64,000 nt of DNA, from assembly GCA_963757135.1 (NCBI GenBank), contig CAVWQE010000008.1, positions 310,001-374,000 on the forward strand, written 5' to 3'. This document shows, piece after piece, positions 16,655-25,559 of this stretch (the stretch's first letter is position 1; the number at the start of each line of letters is the position of its first letter). This stretch comes from Gp1-AA145 sp963757135. Lineage in GTDB: Bacteria; Acidobacteriota; Terriglobia; Terriglobales; Acidobacteriaceae. The notes under the pieces are model-generated. The model did no database searches and had not been told where the DNA came from. It saw nothing but the letters and a program-made list of their open reading frames with translations. Both the position numbers and the translations under genes were made by a program.

Positions 16655-17329
16655 ATGGCTGACGTGATCTATTGCAACCGTTGCGGCACCCAGAATTCCG
16701 CGCTGGCGAAGTTCTGCGCCAATTGTGGAACTCCCTTCGGACCTGAACAGACTGCAACCGTGACGCCGAATGAGGTCAGCCCAGGGCCCCAGGGGCCAGC
16801 CGACGCCCACGCCGCAACAGCCGCCCCGGCCTATGTGCCAGCGGCGTATCCTCCACCCGCACCTCCCCAGACTGCATATGCGGCGCCCACGCATTACGCC
16901 GGCTTCTGGATTCGCTTTGTTGCGGTCATTATTGATGCATTGGCTTTGGGAATTGTGGTATGGCCAATCTCTGGAATTCTGGCGTTGATGATCGGCGCCG
17001 CCGGTAATCAGGTAAACATGCCGGGGGTCGGCATTCACCTGGTGCGTGGGATTGTGATCTGGTCTCTATTCATTTTCGCGGGATGGATTTACGAAGCCAG
17101 CCTGGAAAGTTCCTCAAAGCAGGCCACACTGGGGAAGATGGCGCTGGGGTTGAAGGTGACTGACGAAAGAGGCCAGCGGATTTCCTTCGCGCGCGCCAGC
17201 GGAAGATTCTTTGCCAAGCTTCTCTCCCGCATGATCTTGTTCATCGGCTACATCATGGCCGGTTTCACAGCGCGGAAGCAGGCGCTGCATGACATGATCG
17301 CGGGGACGCTGGTGGTGCGAGCGCAGTAA
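16655..17329 (+). CDS. Zinc-ribbon and RDD domain membrane protein
   Basis: The 224-residue protein opens with a zinc ribbon (YCNRCGTQNSALAKFCANCGT, two CxxC pairs at residues 7-10 and 23-26), has a Pro/Ala-rich linker to about residue 80, then an RDD domain with YAGFWIRFVAVIIDALALGIV, a second segment IHLVRGIVIWSLFIFAGWIYEA, the KMALGLKVTDERGQRISFARASGRFF signature and a C-terminal hairpin. RDD proteins are membrane proteins of mostly unknown role; some affect ion balance. It is single, with repeats on both sides. Confidence 0.88.
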   Translation: MADVIYCNRCGTQNSALAKFCANCGTPFGPEQTATVTPNEVSPGPQGPADAHAATAAPAYVPAAYPPPAPPQTAYAAPTHYAGFWIRFVAVIIDALALGIVVWPISGILALMIGAAGNQVNMPGVGIHLVRGIVIWSLFIFAGWIYEASLESSSKQATLGKMALGLKVTDERGQRISFARASGRFFAKLLSRMILFIGYIMAGFTARKQALHDMIAGTLVVRAQ

Positions 17330-17345
17330 CTTTCGCTGAACCTAT

Positions 17346-17467
17346 TCACCACAGAGACACAGAGGCACAGAGAGATAAAGGACCTCGAGATCTCCCAGCC
17401 ACAAGTTTTTCTCTTTTTTCATTTGTCTTTCTCGCTTTTTCTGTGACTCCGTGTCTCAGTGGTGAAT
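17346..17467. repeat. Long imperfect inverted repeat, CACCACAGAGACACAGAGG type
   Basis: TTCACCACAGAGACACAGAG near 17346 is mirrored by CTCCGTGTCTCAGTGGTGAA near 17449-17468, about 80 bases apart, giving a long hairpin between two plus-strand genes. This kind of sequence occurs in unrelated bacteria as a dispersed repeat. A relative is at 18432. Confidence 0.7.
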
Positions 17468-17500
17468 AGCTTTTCGCGCAGCGGCGATTAAAATCTCCTC

Positions 17501-18421
17501 GTGCCATTTTTTCTAGGAATAGACGGCGGGGGCACCAAGACCCGCTGCGTCATCGGTAACGAAAAATCAGTTTTGGCGACGGGCAGCGGCTCCGGCTGCA
17601 ATATCGTGCGGGTGGGAGAAGCTTGCGCGCGCGATTCACTTTCGGCGGCAATTCATGAGGCGTGTGTGCTGGCGGGAGTGTCTCCGCAGCAGATTGCGCG
17701 GACGTGCGCGGGAGTTGCGGGCGCTGCGGATGACGGAGTCGCAAGCGTGGTGCAGCGCGTGCTGATCGAACTTGTGGGCGGCGCGATTGAAGTCATCGGC
17801 GACATGGAAATTGCGCTGGAAAGCGCGTTTGGCGGCGGAGCGGGAGTGATCATGATTGCCGGGACGGGGGCGATCGCGTATGGAAGAAATGATCGCGGGG
17901 AGGCGGCGCGCGCGGGAGGCTGGGGGCGGCTGATTTCCGATGAGGGCTCGGGACATTGGATTGGCGCGCAAGCGATTGGGGCGGCGTTGCGCGAGTATGA
18001 TCGTGGCGCGGACTCTGGGTTGTTGCGGGAATTGATGCGCGCACTCGAGGTCAGAAGCGTGCATGACCTGGCGGTGAAGGCGAATTCCGATCCCGTGCCG
18101 GAGTTTGCGCGACTGTATCCTGTGGTGCTCGCGGCAGAGGAGTCGGGCGACGCGGCGGCGATCGAAGTGCTTGAGCGAGCCGGCGTGGAGTTGGCGGCGA
18201 CGGTAGAAATTGTAATCGGGCGTCTGTTTCTAGAATCGGAGCATGTTTCGGTTGCGATGCATGGAGGAGTATTTGCAGGAAGCGTGCTGGTGAAGGAGGC
18301 ATTTCAGGCCGAGTTGAGCCGGTTGTGTCCAGGGGCCAAGTGCGTCGATGCGGAAGTCGATCCCGCACTGGGGGCACTGGAGATAGCGCGGCGAGAGTTC
18401 GGGGTGTGGCATAAGCGGTGA
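17501..18421 (+). CDS. BadF/BcrA/N-acetylglucosamine-kinase type ATPase
   Basis: A 306-residue member of the ASKHA fold: FLGIDGGGTKTRCVIG (phosphate loop 1), GDMEIALESA, IAGTGAIAYG (second phosphate motif) and the WGRLISDEGSGHWIGAQAI block characteristic of N-acetylglucosamine kinase and BadF/BadG ATPases. The most likely role is phosphorylation of an amino sugar salvaged from cell wall, but the specificity is inferred only from family. Start is GTG at 17501; no strong ribosome site. Confidence 0.85.
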   Translation: MPFFLGIDGGGTKTRCVIGNEKSVLATGSGSGCNIVRVGEACARDSLSAAIHEACVLAGVSPQQIARTCAGVAGAADDGVASVVQRVLIELVGGAIEVIGDMEIALESAFGGGAGVIMIAGTGAIAYGRNDRGEAARAGGWGRLISDEGSGHWIGAQAIGAALREYDRGADSGLLRELMRALEVRSVHDLAVKANSDPVPEFARLYPVVLAAEESGDAAAIEVLERAGVELAATVEIVIGRLFLESEHVSVAMHGGVFAGSVLVKEAFQAELSRLCPGAKCVDAEVDPALGALEIARREFGVWHKR

Positions 18422-18431
18422 TCGGAAAGCC

Positions 18432-18500
18432 TTTTAACCACAGAGGGCACAGAGGGGCACAGAGGAAACTCACAGAGGAAATCAAGAGGAAAAATCAAGA
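18432..18500. repeat. TTTTAACCACAGAGGGCACAGAGG repeat after a stop codon
   Basis: Begins about 10 bases after the kinase stop: CCTTTTAACCACAGAGGGCA, then GAGGGGCACAGAGG and further CAGAGG units. It is a variant of the CTTTAACCGCGAAG element at 13319, 26932, 27690, 30417 and 30516. Confidence 0.65.
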
Positions 18501-18533
18501 GGGAAAAGTCGCAACGTAAATCCTGAAGGAGCG

Positions 18534-19304
18534 GTGCTTGCGCATCTCGGAAGCTGGAAAGTTGTCTCGGGTGGGGTGAAATTGAAAGAAGGGTCCAATT
18601 CGGGGAAAGTGACAGGGGCTGGTGTGCAATCGGAAGCGGGTGCGCTTCAAGGCTACGATCAGGCTGCTGAAGCTTCGGAGTTGTCTGAAGATCTTGCGCT
18701 GGCGGAGTTGCAACGCGCGGACGTCAGTGCTGCAGAGATATCCGGGTTGGCGAAGAGCGCAGTGGCGGCGAAGAACCGCAAGGTCGCGCTCGCGATTGTG
18801 AGACATCCGAGGACGCCACGACACGTTTCTATTCCCCTGTTAAGGCGGATGTTTACGTTCGATCTGATGCAGGTGACGCTTACACCTGCCGTGGCGGCGG
18901 ACGTCAAACGGGCGGCGGAAGAACAGATGGTGGCGCGTGCGGAGTCACTCTCATTAGGGGAGAAAATTTCGCTGGCGAAGCGGGGGTCGGGAAGAGTGGC
19001 AGGAGCATTACTGCAAGACGCGAAACGGCGGGTGATTGAACCTGCGCTTGACAACACGCGGATCACTGAAGCACTGGTGGTGCAGGCGTTGATGAAGCCG
19101 AGAGCCCCAGCAATATTGTTTGAATTGGCAAGCGGGCATCGAAACTGGGCACAGCGGCGGGAAGTGCAGATTGCTCTGCTGCGGAGCGAGAAGACGCCCA
19201 TCGAGCGGGCACGGGAATTTGCGAAGCATTTTTCAGCGGATTTTGTGAGGGAGATCGTGCCTGAAGGCAGGCTCGGGCTTTCAGGAGAAGACCTCAGTGG
19301 CTAG
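18534..19304 (+). CDS. Unknown helical-repeat (HEAT-like) protein
   Basis: A 256-residue soluble protein with no recognised catalytic motif. It is made of repeated short helices (ADVSAAEISGLAKSAVAAKNRKVALAIVRHPRTPRHVSIPLLRR; EKISLAKRGSGRVAGALLQDAKRRV; ITEALVVQALMKPRAPAILFELA) in the style of HEAT or leucine-rich-variant repeats, probably a protein-binding scaffold. GTG at 18534 is only two bases from AAGGAG, too close, so the true start may be an inner GTG or TTG within the first 20 codons. Confidence 0.7.
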   Translation: MLAHLGSWKVVSGGVKLKEGSNSGKVTGAGVQSEAGALQGYDQAAEASELSEDLALAELQRADVSAAEISGLAKSAVAAKNRKVALAIVRHPRTPRHVSIPLLRRMFTFDLMQVTLTPAVAADVKRAAEEQMVARAESLSLGEKISLAKRGSGRVAGALLQDAKRRVIEPALDNTRITEALVVQALMKPRAPAILFELASGHRNWAQRREVQIALLRSEKTPIERAREFAKHFSADFVREIVPEGRLGLSGEDLSG

Positions 19305-19307
19305 TTG

Positions 19308-19358
19308 GTCGAGCTGCGCTCGACATGGACGGACAAGAATGTCCGTCCCCACACGGCC
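19308..19358. repeat. Twin-hairpin repeat between convergent genes
   Basis: Hairpin 1 GTCGAGC-tgc-GCTCGAC (19308-19324), spacer ATGG, hairpin 2 ACGGACA-agaa-TGTCCGT (19329-19346), tail CCCCACACGGCC. It lies in the 90-bp space between the ends of two convergent genes and could act as a transcription end for both. Confidence 0.8.
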
Positions 19359-19394
19359 CGCTGAGTATCAGTCCCCGCGCCAGCGGTGACGAGC

Positions 19395-21068
19395 TCACTT
19401 CCATGATGGCGGCGGCTCGGCTTCGGCGGAGCCGTCGGCGCGGGCATCGGAACCTCCATAATTCATCTTGGTCTTGGAATCGTGCATCACGGCGTTGCCG
19501 CGCCCCATGCGTGTTGAGTATTCCTCTGTGACGTGCAGGTTGTGGCCCATGGAAGTGAGTTTCTCGCGAACATCCGATTTCACTCGAGACTCGATAAAGA
19601 TATTGCAGCCGCGGTCGGGGTGCACGGTGAAGCGCGCGTTTTCCAGCGCCTGCTGGAGATTCATGCCGTAGTCGGCAACGTTCGAAACGAATTGCGCGTG
19701 CGCCAGGGGTTGGTTGGCGCCTCCCATGATGCCAAAGCCGATGTGCTGATCTCCACGTTGCATGAAAGCCGGAATGATGGTGTGGAAGGGACGCTTGTGC
19801 GGCGCAAGGACGTTGGGAGAATTGGGATCAAGCGAGAACAAAGCGCCGCGATCTTGCAGCACGAATCCCATGCCGCGGACGGTGATGCCCGAGCCGAAGC
19901 CTTCGTAATTGCTTTGAATCAGGGAAACGATGTTGCCTTCGCGGTCGACCGCGGTGAGATACGTTGTGTCGCTGTGCGGAGTGCCGTAGGTAACGTTGCA
20001 GTTGGCGCGGTTCGGATCGATGAGCATGGCGCGCTCTTTAGCGTAGTCCCTCGAGAGCAGTCCTTTAACTGGAACTTTAGCGAAACGTGGATCGGCGTTG
20101 TAGCGTTCGAGGTCGGCATAGGCAAGCTTCATGGCTTCAACTTTCTTGTGCAGCTCGGCCACGCTGAGCGGCCCATCGGGAGAAGCGGGCGACGTCTCCA
20201 TAATGTTCAGCATTTCGAGCGCAGCCATGCCCTGGCCGTTGGGGGGCAGCTCGTAAACGGTCCAGTCGCGATAAGTGGTAGAGATCGGCTCAACCCATTC
20301 GGGTCTGAAGTCGGCAAGGTCGTCGGCGGACATGGTTCCGCCGAGGGCTTGCGAGGTGCTCAGTATCGCTTTCGCTATTTCACCTTTGTAGTAGGCCCCG
20401 GCGCCGTTCTGCGAAATGGCGCGCAGGGCCTTTGCGAGATCGGGATTGCGGAAGAGTTCGCCGATGGCGGGGGCTTTGCCGTTGGGCAAATACACCCGTT
20501 GACCTTCCGGGTCATGCGCGAAAATCTCCGGAGCTTCGCTCCAGAATCCGTGAATCAGTTCGGGGACAGGGTAGCCGTGATCGGCGTAAAAAATTGCAGG
20601 GCCAAAAAGTTCTTTCCATGTCAGTTTTCCGAAGCGATCATGCAGAGCGCTCCACCCCGCGACCGCTCCGGGAACGGTGACCGCGTCAATGGTATTGAGC
20701 GGCATCTTGGTCGCGCCCTTTGCCCTCATATGTTCGAGCGTGAGGGCTTGCGGGGCCCATCCACTTGAATTCAGACCGTAGAGCTTGCCGGATTTGGCGT
20801 CCCAATAAATGGCGAAAAGGTCACCGCCAATTCCGTTCATCATCGGCTCAGTCACGCCGAGAACTGCGTTGGCAGCGATGGCGGCGTCCACGGCGGAGCC
20901 GCCCTTGCGCAGGACTTCGGCGCCGGCTTGCGAAGCCTGAACATGCGTGGTGGCAACGATTCCATACTCGCTGATGACCATGGAGCGGGCAGTGTGTCGG
21001 TCCTGGGCGGAGGAAGCAACTGTGAGAAAGATTAGGAGGGTAGTCGAGCAATAACTGAGTCGAAAGCT
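19395..21068 (-). CDS. ggt: Gamma-glutamyltransferase
   Basis: From ATG 21068 the protein has 557 residues (an upstream in-frame GTG at 21089 is less likely). A signal peptide (LSYCSTTLLIFLTVASSAQ) sends it to the periplasm. The autoprocessing and catalytic Thr is in HSDTTYLTAVDREGNIVSLIQS, with EGFGSGITVRGMGFVLQDRG following and the FHTIIPAF and MGGANQPLAHAQFVSN segments of the family. GGT breaks the gamma-glutamyl bond of glutathione and related peptides, or transfers it. The precursor cleaves before this Thr into two chains. It lies downstream of uvrC, separated by ~340 bp of repeats. Confidence 0.93.
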   Translation of the reverse strand, partial: SFRLSYCSTTLLIFLTVASSAQDRHTARSMVISEYGIVATTHVQASQAGAEVLRKGGSAVDAAIAANAVLGVTEPMMNGIGGDLFAIYWDAKSGKLYGLNSSGWAPQALTLEHMRAKGATKMPLNTIDAVTVPGAVAGWSALHDRFGKLTWKELFGPAIFYADHGYPVPELIHGFWSEAPEIFAHDPEGQRVYLPNGKAPAIGELFRNPDLAKALRAISQNGAGAYYKGEIAKAILSTSQALGGTMSADDLADFRPEWVEPISTTYRDWTVYELPPNGQGMAALEMLNIMETSPASPDGPLSVAELHKKVEAMKLAYADLERYNADPRFAKVPVKGLLSRDYAKERAMLIDPNRANCNVTYGTPHSDTTYLTAVDREGNIVSLIQSNYEGFGSGITVRGMGFVLQDRGALFSLDPNSPNVLAPHKRPFHTIIPAFMQRGDQHIGFGIMGGANQPLAHAQFVSNVADYGMNLQQALENARFTVHPDRGCNIFIESRVKSDVREKLTSMGHNLHVTEEYSTRMGRGNAVMHDSKTKMNYGGSDARADGSAEAEPPPSWK

Positions 21069-21123
21069 CATGAGTTCGGAATGTAACACGAGCGGAAATA
21101 ATTCGTCGATGTAGTTTGCGGCA

Positions 21124-21395
21124 GGCTGAAGCCGTGCCCCGATACAAGCTCTTGGCGTTGAATTGCAGTTGAGGGTTGAGAAGGCATCAGTGCGCGGGAT
21201 CTTCCACGGGCTGGATCATTCTTGCGGAGCTTTGCTCCGCCCGGACGGACAAGAATGTCCGTCCCCACATGGCCAGCTGGAGATTGGTCGAGCTGTGCTC
21301 GACTGGGCAGACGAGGGCGTCCGCCTCTGCGTGGTCTATCGTTGCGGAGTTTTGCTCCGCCCGGACGGGCACGAATGCCCGTCCCCACATGGCCG
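21124..21395. repeat. Cluster of a GGCTGAAGCC element and three twin-hairpin repeats
   Basis: A GGCTGAAGCCGTGCCCCGA element (21125) is followed by twin-hairpin units: GCGGAGC-ttt-GCTCCGC (21224-21240) with ACGGACA-agaa-TGTCCGT (21245-21262); GTCGAGC-tgt-GCTCGAC (21286-21302) with GACG-aggg-CGTC; and GCGGAG-ttttg-CTCCGC with ACGGGCA-cgaa-TGCCCGT, each ending near CCCCACATGGCC or its variant. No gene lies between the ends of uvrC and the start of ggt. Confidence 0.85.
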
Positions 21396-21425
21396 GTGGA
21401 GGCCTCGCGTGGTCGGTGGTGAAAG

Positions 21426-23450
21426 CTATTTCTGGAAGTGTTCGAGGATGGCTTCGGCTTGAGTCTTGGTGACGACGGCGGAGAGAGCGGCGACGTCGGC
21501 GTGCTTGACGGCTTGCAGGCTACCGAAGTGTTGGAGCAGGCGGCGGGTGGTGCGATCGCCGACGCCGGGGATTTCGCGAAGTTCGGTGGCGCGGTCGCGT
21601 ATCTGGCGGCGCTTGCGATGGAAGGTGACAGCGAAGCGGTGGGCTTCGTCGCGAATGAGTTGCACAAGGTGCAAGACGGGGTTGTGATGATCGAGGACGA
21701 TCGGTTCGTTCTCCTGCCCGCAGACGTAGATGATCTCTTCGCGCTTGGCGATGGAAGCGAGCGGCTGATTGATGATCTGCAATGAACCGAGCGCATCGGC
21801 GGCGGCGTGCAGCTGGCCGAGGCCGCCGTCGATCAGGATCAGGCTCGGCATGGGCTTTTTTTCGTCTTGAATTCTCTTGTACCGGCGGGTGACCACTTCG
21901 CGCATGGAGGCGAAATCGTCCACGCCATCAACCGAGCGGATGATGAATTTGCGATAGTCGGATTTCTTCATCTTGCCGTCTTCCCACACGACCATGGACG
22001 CAACGGTCTCGGCACCCTGAATGTGAGAGATGTCGAAGCACTCGATACGCTTCGGGGGTTCAGGAAGAGCGAGGGCGTCCTGAAGCGCCTCTTGAATGGC
22101 ACGGGCATTGGGCTTCATGACGCGGAAGCGCTGGTCGTAAAGCTGCTTGGCGTTGTTGCCGGCAAGGTCGATCAGTGAGCGTTTGTCTCCGCGGGAGGGC
22201 ACGGTGATGTGGACGCGGGTGGCGCGCCCCCCTTCACCGGCGAGTTGTTCAGAGAGGACCTCTTCCAGTGCGTCGCGATCTTCGAAATCGACGGGGACAT
22301 AGACGTTGCGAGGGATGTAGGGCTGTCCGATGTAGAGCTGAGTAAGGAATTGAGAGAAGAATTGGGAGGGGGAGAAAGCCGTCGAGCTCTGCTCGCGGAC
22401 ATTCTCTGTCGAGCTTTGCTCGACTGGGCGGGTGGGGGCACCCGCCCCTACGTGGTCTGTTTCTGCGGAGCTGCGCTCCGCCGGACGGGCAGGAATACCC
22501 GTCCCCAGATGGCCATTGCTGATCGAGCTTTGCTCGACCGGGCGGGTGGGGGCACCCGCCCCTACGTGGTCTGTGCCAAGTTCCAACTCCGGCAGGTCTT
22601 CCCAGAAGAATTCGCGGCGATCAAGGACGCGGCCGCCGCGCATGTGAAACAGGTTAACCGCCAGCATGCCGTTCTCGTAGTGATAGCCGAAGACGTCGGC
22701 GTCGTCGCCTTCGGCGGCGGCGATACGTTGTTTCTCTTGAAGCTGCTCGACGGTCGAAATCAGATCACGGTATTTGGCGGCGCGTTCGAACTCCTGAGAG
22801 TCGGCAGCGCGGGCCATGCGTTCGCGCAGAGATTTGGTCAGCTCGCCTTGTTTGCCATCAAGAAACAGTTTCACATCGCGTACGGCTTCCTGGTAGATCT
22901 CCGGCGTGGTCAGGCCTTCGACACAGGGGCCAAGGCAGCGTCCGATGTAGTACTGAAGGCAGGGCCGCGGATGAAAGCGATTCAAATCAACGTTGCAGGA
23001 GGGAACCAGGAAGCTGCGGTGGATTAGATCAACGATCCGGTAAGCGAGGTTGGCAGGGAAGTAAGGGCCGTAGTAAACACTGCCATCTTTCTTCAGGCGG
23101 CGGGTAACGTACACACGGGGATAGCGGTCGGCCAACGTGAGCTTGACGTAAGGGTAAGTCTTGTCGTCGCGTAGCAGGATGTTGAAGCGAGGCTGCTTCT
23201 GCTTGATAAGGTGGTTTTCGAGGGCGAGAGCTTCTTTATTGTTGGCGACGACGATGTAATCGACATCCACGGCTTCGCGGAGCAGAGTTCCAGTTTTGGC
23301 GTCGGCGACTCGGCCTTCGTGGAAATAGGAACTGACCCGGTGGCGCAGGCTCTTGGCCTTGCCGACGTAGATGATCTCGCCTTCGGCGTTTTTGTACAGG
23401 TACACGCCGGGTTGGGCAGGGATGGAACGGATTTTCTGCTGCAGATCCAT
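21426..23450 (-). CDS. uvrC: Excinuclease ABC subunit C, with in-frame repeat insertion
   Basis: A 674-residue UvrC. The GIY-YIG nuclease for the 3' cut is at residues 12-95 (GVYLYKNAEGEIIYVGKAKSLRHRV), the UVR motif that meets UvrB near 205-240, the RNase H-like nuclease for the 5' cut in the second half (ECFDISHIQG, LILIDGGLGQL) and a helix-hairpin-helix at the end (LREIPGVGDRTTRRLLQHFG). It works with UvrA and UvrB in nucleotide excision repair. Residues 293-357 (DNA 22381-22574) are three twin-hairpin repeats plus a partial one read through in frame, giving units like HVGAGAPTRPVEQSS. They fall between FFWEDLPELEL and SQFFSQFLTQLY, a loop of the RNase H-like domain. Without them the length would be about 609, normal for the family. 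Confidence 0.96.
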   Translation of the reverse strand: MDLQQKIRSIPAQPGVYLYKNAEGEIIYVGKAKSLRHRVSSYFHEGRVADAKTGTLLREAVDVDYIVVANNKEALALENHLIKQKQPRFNILLRDDKTYPYVKLTLADRYPRVYVTRRLKKDGSVYYGPYFPANLAYRIVDLIHRSFLVPSCNVDLNRFHPRPCLQYYIGRCLGPCVEGLTTPEIYQEAVRDVKLFLDGKQGELTKSLRERMARAADSQEFERAAKYRDLISTVEQLQEKQRIAAAEGDDADVFGYHYENGMLAVNLFHMRGGRVLDRREFFWEDLPELELGTDHVGAGAPTRPVEQSSISNGHLGTGIPARPAERSSAETDHVGAGAPTRPVEQSSTENVREQSSTAFSPSQFFSQFLTQLYIGQPYIPRNVYVPVDFEDRDALEEVLSEQLAGEGGRATRVHITVPSRGDKRSLIDLAGNNAKQLYDQRFRVMKPNARAIQEALQDALALPEPPKRIECFDISHIQGAETVASMVVWEDGKMKKSDYRKFIIRSVDGVDDFASMREVVTRRYKRIQDEKKPMPSLILIDGGLGQLHAAADALGSLQIINQPLASIAKREEIIYVCGQENEPIVLDHHNPVLHLVQLIRDEAHRFAVTFHRKRRQIRDRATELREIPGVGDRTTRRLLQHFGSLQAVKHADVAALSAVVTKTQAEAILEHFQK
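22381..22574 (-). repeat. Twin-hairpin repeats inside uvrC, translated in frame
   Basis: Read on the coding strand, three units encode (T/N)-(D/G)-H-(V/L)-G-x-G-x-P-x-R-P-x-E-x-S-S and a fourth, shortened one encodes NVREQSSTAF. Hairpins are kept: GAGCaaaGCTC, GGGTGccccCACCC, CGGGTattccTGCCCG and GGAGCgcaGCTCC. All units have lengths that keep the frame and none has a stop in this frame. Confidence 0.95.
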
Positions 23451-23684
23451 CGGGGAGCTTCTATTTTAGTGGATGAATTAAAGACGGGTGCTTAGAGACG
23501 CAGTCGGCTGATGAGGATCGCCACTCATGGATCCCAAGCGGTTCATTTCGTGGGGAGGGCGCGTGCGGCCTGGCACCGTTTCTTTTTCGGGCGCTTGAGA
23601 CAGGGAACGATAAAAACCTAGTATGGTCCTCCCCCGCTCGAACTCAGCATACGCTTACTGCATGTGAATGCAGGTAGGTGATTC

Positions 23685-25559
23685 TCATAAAGGCGGCAAT
23701 GGCATGGTCTTTCGAATGGGCTCGCCTTCCTTGATCTCGTAAATGGCGTCAGCCTGAATGTCGTCAAATTCCTGCCGTAAACCACTTGGCCAAAAAACTT
23801 CTATCTTGTTTATCGTCGCCTCGTTTGCGAGCCCGAAGTGGAGCCGGGTGTCGCTGGTCGAATTGTAACTGCCACCGGCGTGGACCTCATCGATCTGCGA
23901 CATTTTGGAGGTGGTGACACGGACCCTGGCACCGATGGCGCCGCGGTTGCTCTTCGTCCCGATCAGCCGAAGGAGAACGCGGTGATTTGAGTTCTTGGTT
24001 TCGTTCAGAAACACAGACGGCGGAGCGTCAACATTGAAGACGACCATATCCAGCTTCCCATCATTGTTAATGTCCCCGAACGCCGTTCCTCTCCTGGAAT
24101 ACAGCGTCCCGGCATTGAGTCCCGCCTCGTCGGCCACATCCTCAAAAGTGAGACTTCCGCGGTTGCGAAAGAGTTGGATCGGCTCCGCAAACCGATAGTC
24201 TTTGGGGAGCGTGTCCAGCAACGAGGAAAAGCTGCCGTTAGCCACGAGTATGTCGAGCCACCCGTCGTTGTCGAAATCACCCAATCCGGTCCCCCATTTC
24301 ACCGGCGCCTTGGTCGGGGTCGCGATACCCGATTCGCGGGCGATGTCTATGAAATAGTCGCCCTGATTCGAGTAGAGGCTGGCGGGTTGATCGTCAGCGC
24401 GGGTGACAAATAAGTCGAGCTTGCCATCCCGCTCAACATCGCCGAAATCGGCTGCCATGTTCCCGTAGCCTCGCCCGTCTGGCCCCACAGCGACGCCCAT
24501 AAGCATCCCCTCGTCTTTAAAACTTCCGTCGTGCCGGTTGTGGTACATGAAGGTTGCCCCATAATCATTGGTCACGTAGAGGTCGGGCCAGCCATCCCCG
24601 TCATAGTCGCCCCAAGCCACGCCCATTCCATGAAGTTTGCCGGGATCATCTACTCCTGCTTTTTTGGAGACGTCTTCGAAAGTACCGTCCCCTCGATTCC
24701 TGAACAAGATGTCGGTTTCTCCCTCCATCCTGTCAGGCAATTCGAACAACACTCCCCTGTAGCCGCGAAAATCCCGCGCCGGATCAGGAAGATGATTTAC
24801 ATCGGTTTTTACATAACGCGCGACGAATAAGTCCAGATTCCCGTCGCGGTCATAATCAGCCCACGCGGCCCCAGTGCTGAAACCTCCGGCTTGCACCCCG
24901 GCTTTCGTGGTCACGTCCTCGAATTTGCAGTTTCCGAGATTGCGGTAGAGCACGTTGTGGCCGTAGCCGGTCACGTATAAGTCGGGGAGGCCGTCGTTAT
25001 CGTAGTCGCCGACTGCAATTGCCATGCCCCACCCACGGACGGTTAAGCCGGAAGACTTGGTTATGTCGGTGAAATGGATCGCGGATGAATTGCCGTCCTG
25101 GTGGTACAGCGTAATCATCAGGTCTCCGCCTGCACGGTATTCCTCGATCGTAGTGTCATTGACTACCGCGATATCCAACTTATTGTCGTTGTCACAGTCA
25201 AACAGGGCGATCCCGCCGCCCCCCGTCGTTTCCAGGACATAACGCCGGTCAGTCCGGGAATTGGGTATGGTTGTGACTCCAACCTCAGACGCAATGTCTC
25301 TGAAAGACATGTCGGGGTTCGGTACGGAATCCGCTTTACGTGTCTGTGCGCTTGCGGCGTTGTCGGACTGGACCCTAGGACGGGAGTCTTGCGCGGCTAG
25401 ACTACCAGTGAAAGGAGAGCAACCCAGAAGTGCCAAGGGAATCAGAACAATTCGATGTTTTCTGCCCAGGCAATGAAGGCGCCTCCACGCAGCTGTCTCC
25501 CCTTCCTGGGGTGCTTCAGGCTGGGCGGGGATGGAGGGAATTTTCTGCTGTAGGTCCAT
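23685..25559 (-). CDS. FG-GAP/VCBS repeat and ASPIC/UnbV domain lipoprotein with a uvrC-like N-terminus
   Basis: A 624-residue protein with seven FG-GAP/VCBS calcium loops of the type GDYDNDGLPDLYVT, GDYDGDGWPDLYVTNDYG and GDINNDGKLDMVVF, ending with the ASPIC/UnbV domain (GAIGARVRVTTS...VEVFWPSG-like KIEVFWPSGLRQEF). Such proteins form a secreted beta-propeller of unknown role. A lipobox LALLGC at residues 44-49 follows a hydrophobic run, but it is preceded by 35 extra residues. The first 15 (MDLQQKIPSIPAQPE) are nearly identical to the start of UvrC, and the upstream DNA also resembles the uvrC promoter region. No ATG, GTG or TTG lies between that start and the lipobox, so the gene appears fused to a copied uvrC 5' end. 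Confidence 0.9.
   Translation of the reverse strand: MDLQQKIPSIPAQPEAPQEGETAAWRRLHCLGRKHRIVLIPLALLGCSPFTGSLAAQDSRPRVQSDNAASAQTRKADSVPNPDMSFRDIASEVGVTTIPNSRTDRRYVLETTGGGGIALFDCDNDNKLDIAVVNDTTIEEYRAGGDLMITLYHQDGNSSAIHFTDITKSSGLTVRGWGMAIAVGDYDNDGLPDLYVTGYGHNVLYRNLGNCKFEDVTTKAGVQAGGFSTGAAWADYDRDGNLDLFVARYVKTDVNHLPDPARDFRGYRGVLFELPDRMEGETDILFRNRGDGTFEDVSKKAGVDDPGKLHGMGVAWGDYDGDGWPDLYVTNDYGATFMYHNRHDGSFKDEGMLMGVAVGPDGRGYGNMAADFGDVERDGKLDLFVTRADDQPASLYSNQGDYFIDIARESGIATPTKAPVKWGTGLGDFDNDGWLDILVANGSFSSLLDTLPKDYRFAEPIQLFRNRGSLTFEDVADEAGLNAGTLYSRRGTAFGDINNDGKLDMVVFNVDAPPSVFLNETKNSNHRVLLRLIGTKSNRGAIGARVRVTTSKMSQIDEVHAGGSYNSTSDTRLHFGLANEATINKIEVFWPSGLRQEFDDIQADAIYEIKEGEPIRKTMPLPPL

Noticed and set aside
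19533..20768. 411-residue plus-strand open frame
   Set aside because: Antisense to the well-supported gamma-glutamyltransferase gene; it results from GC-rich codon use.
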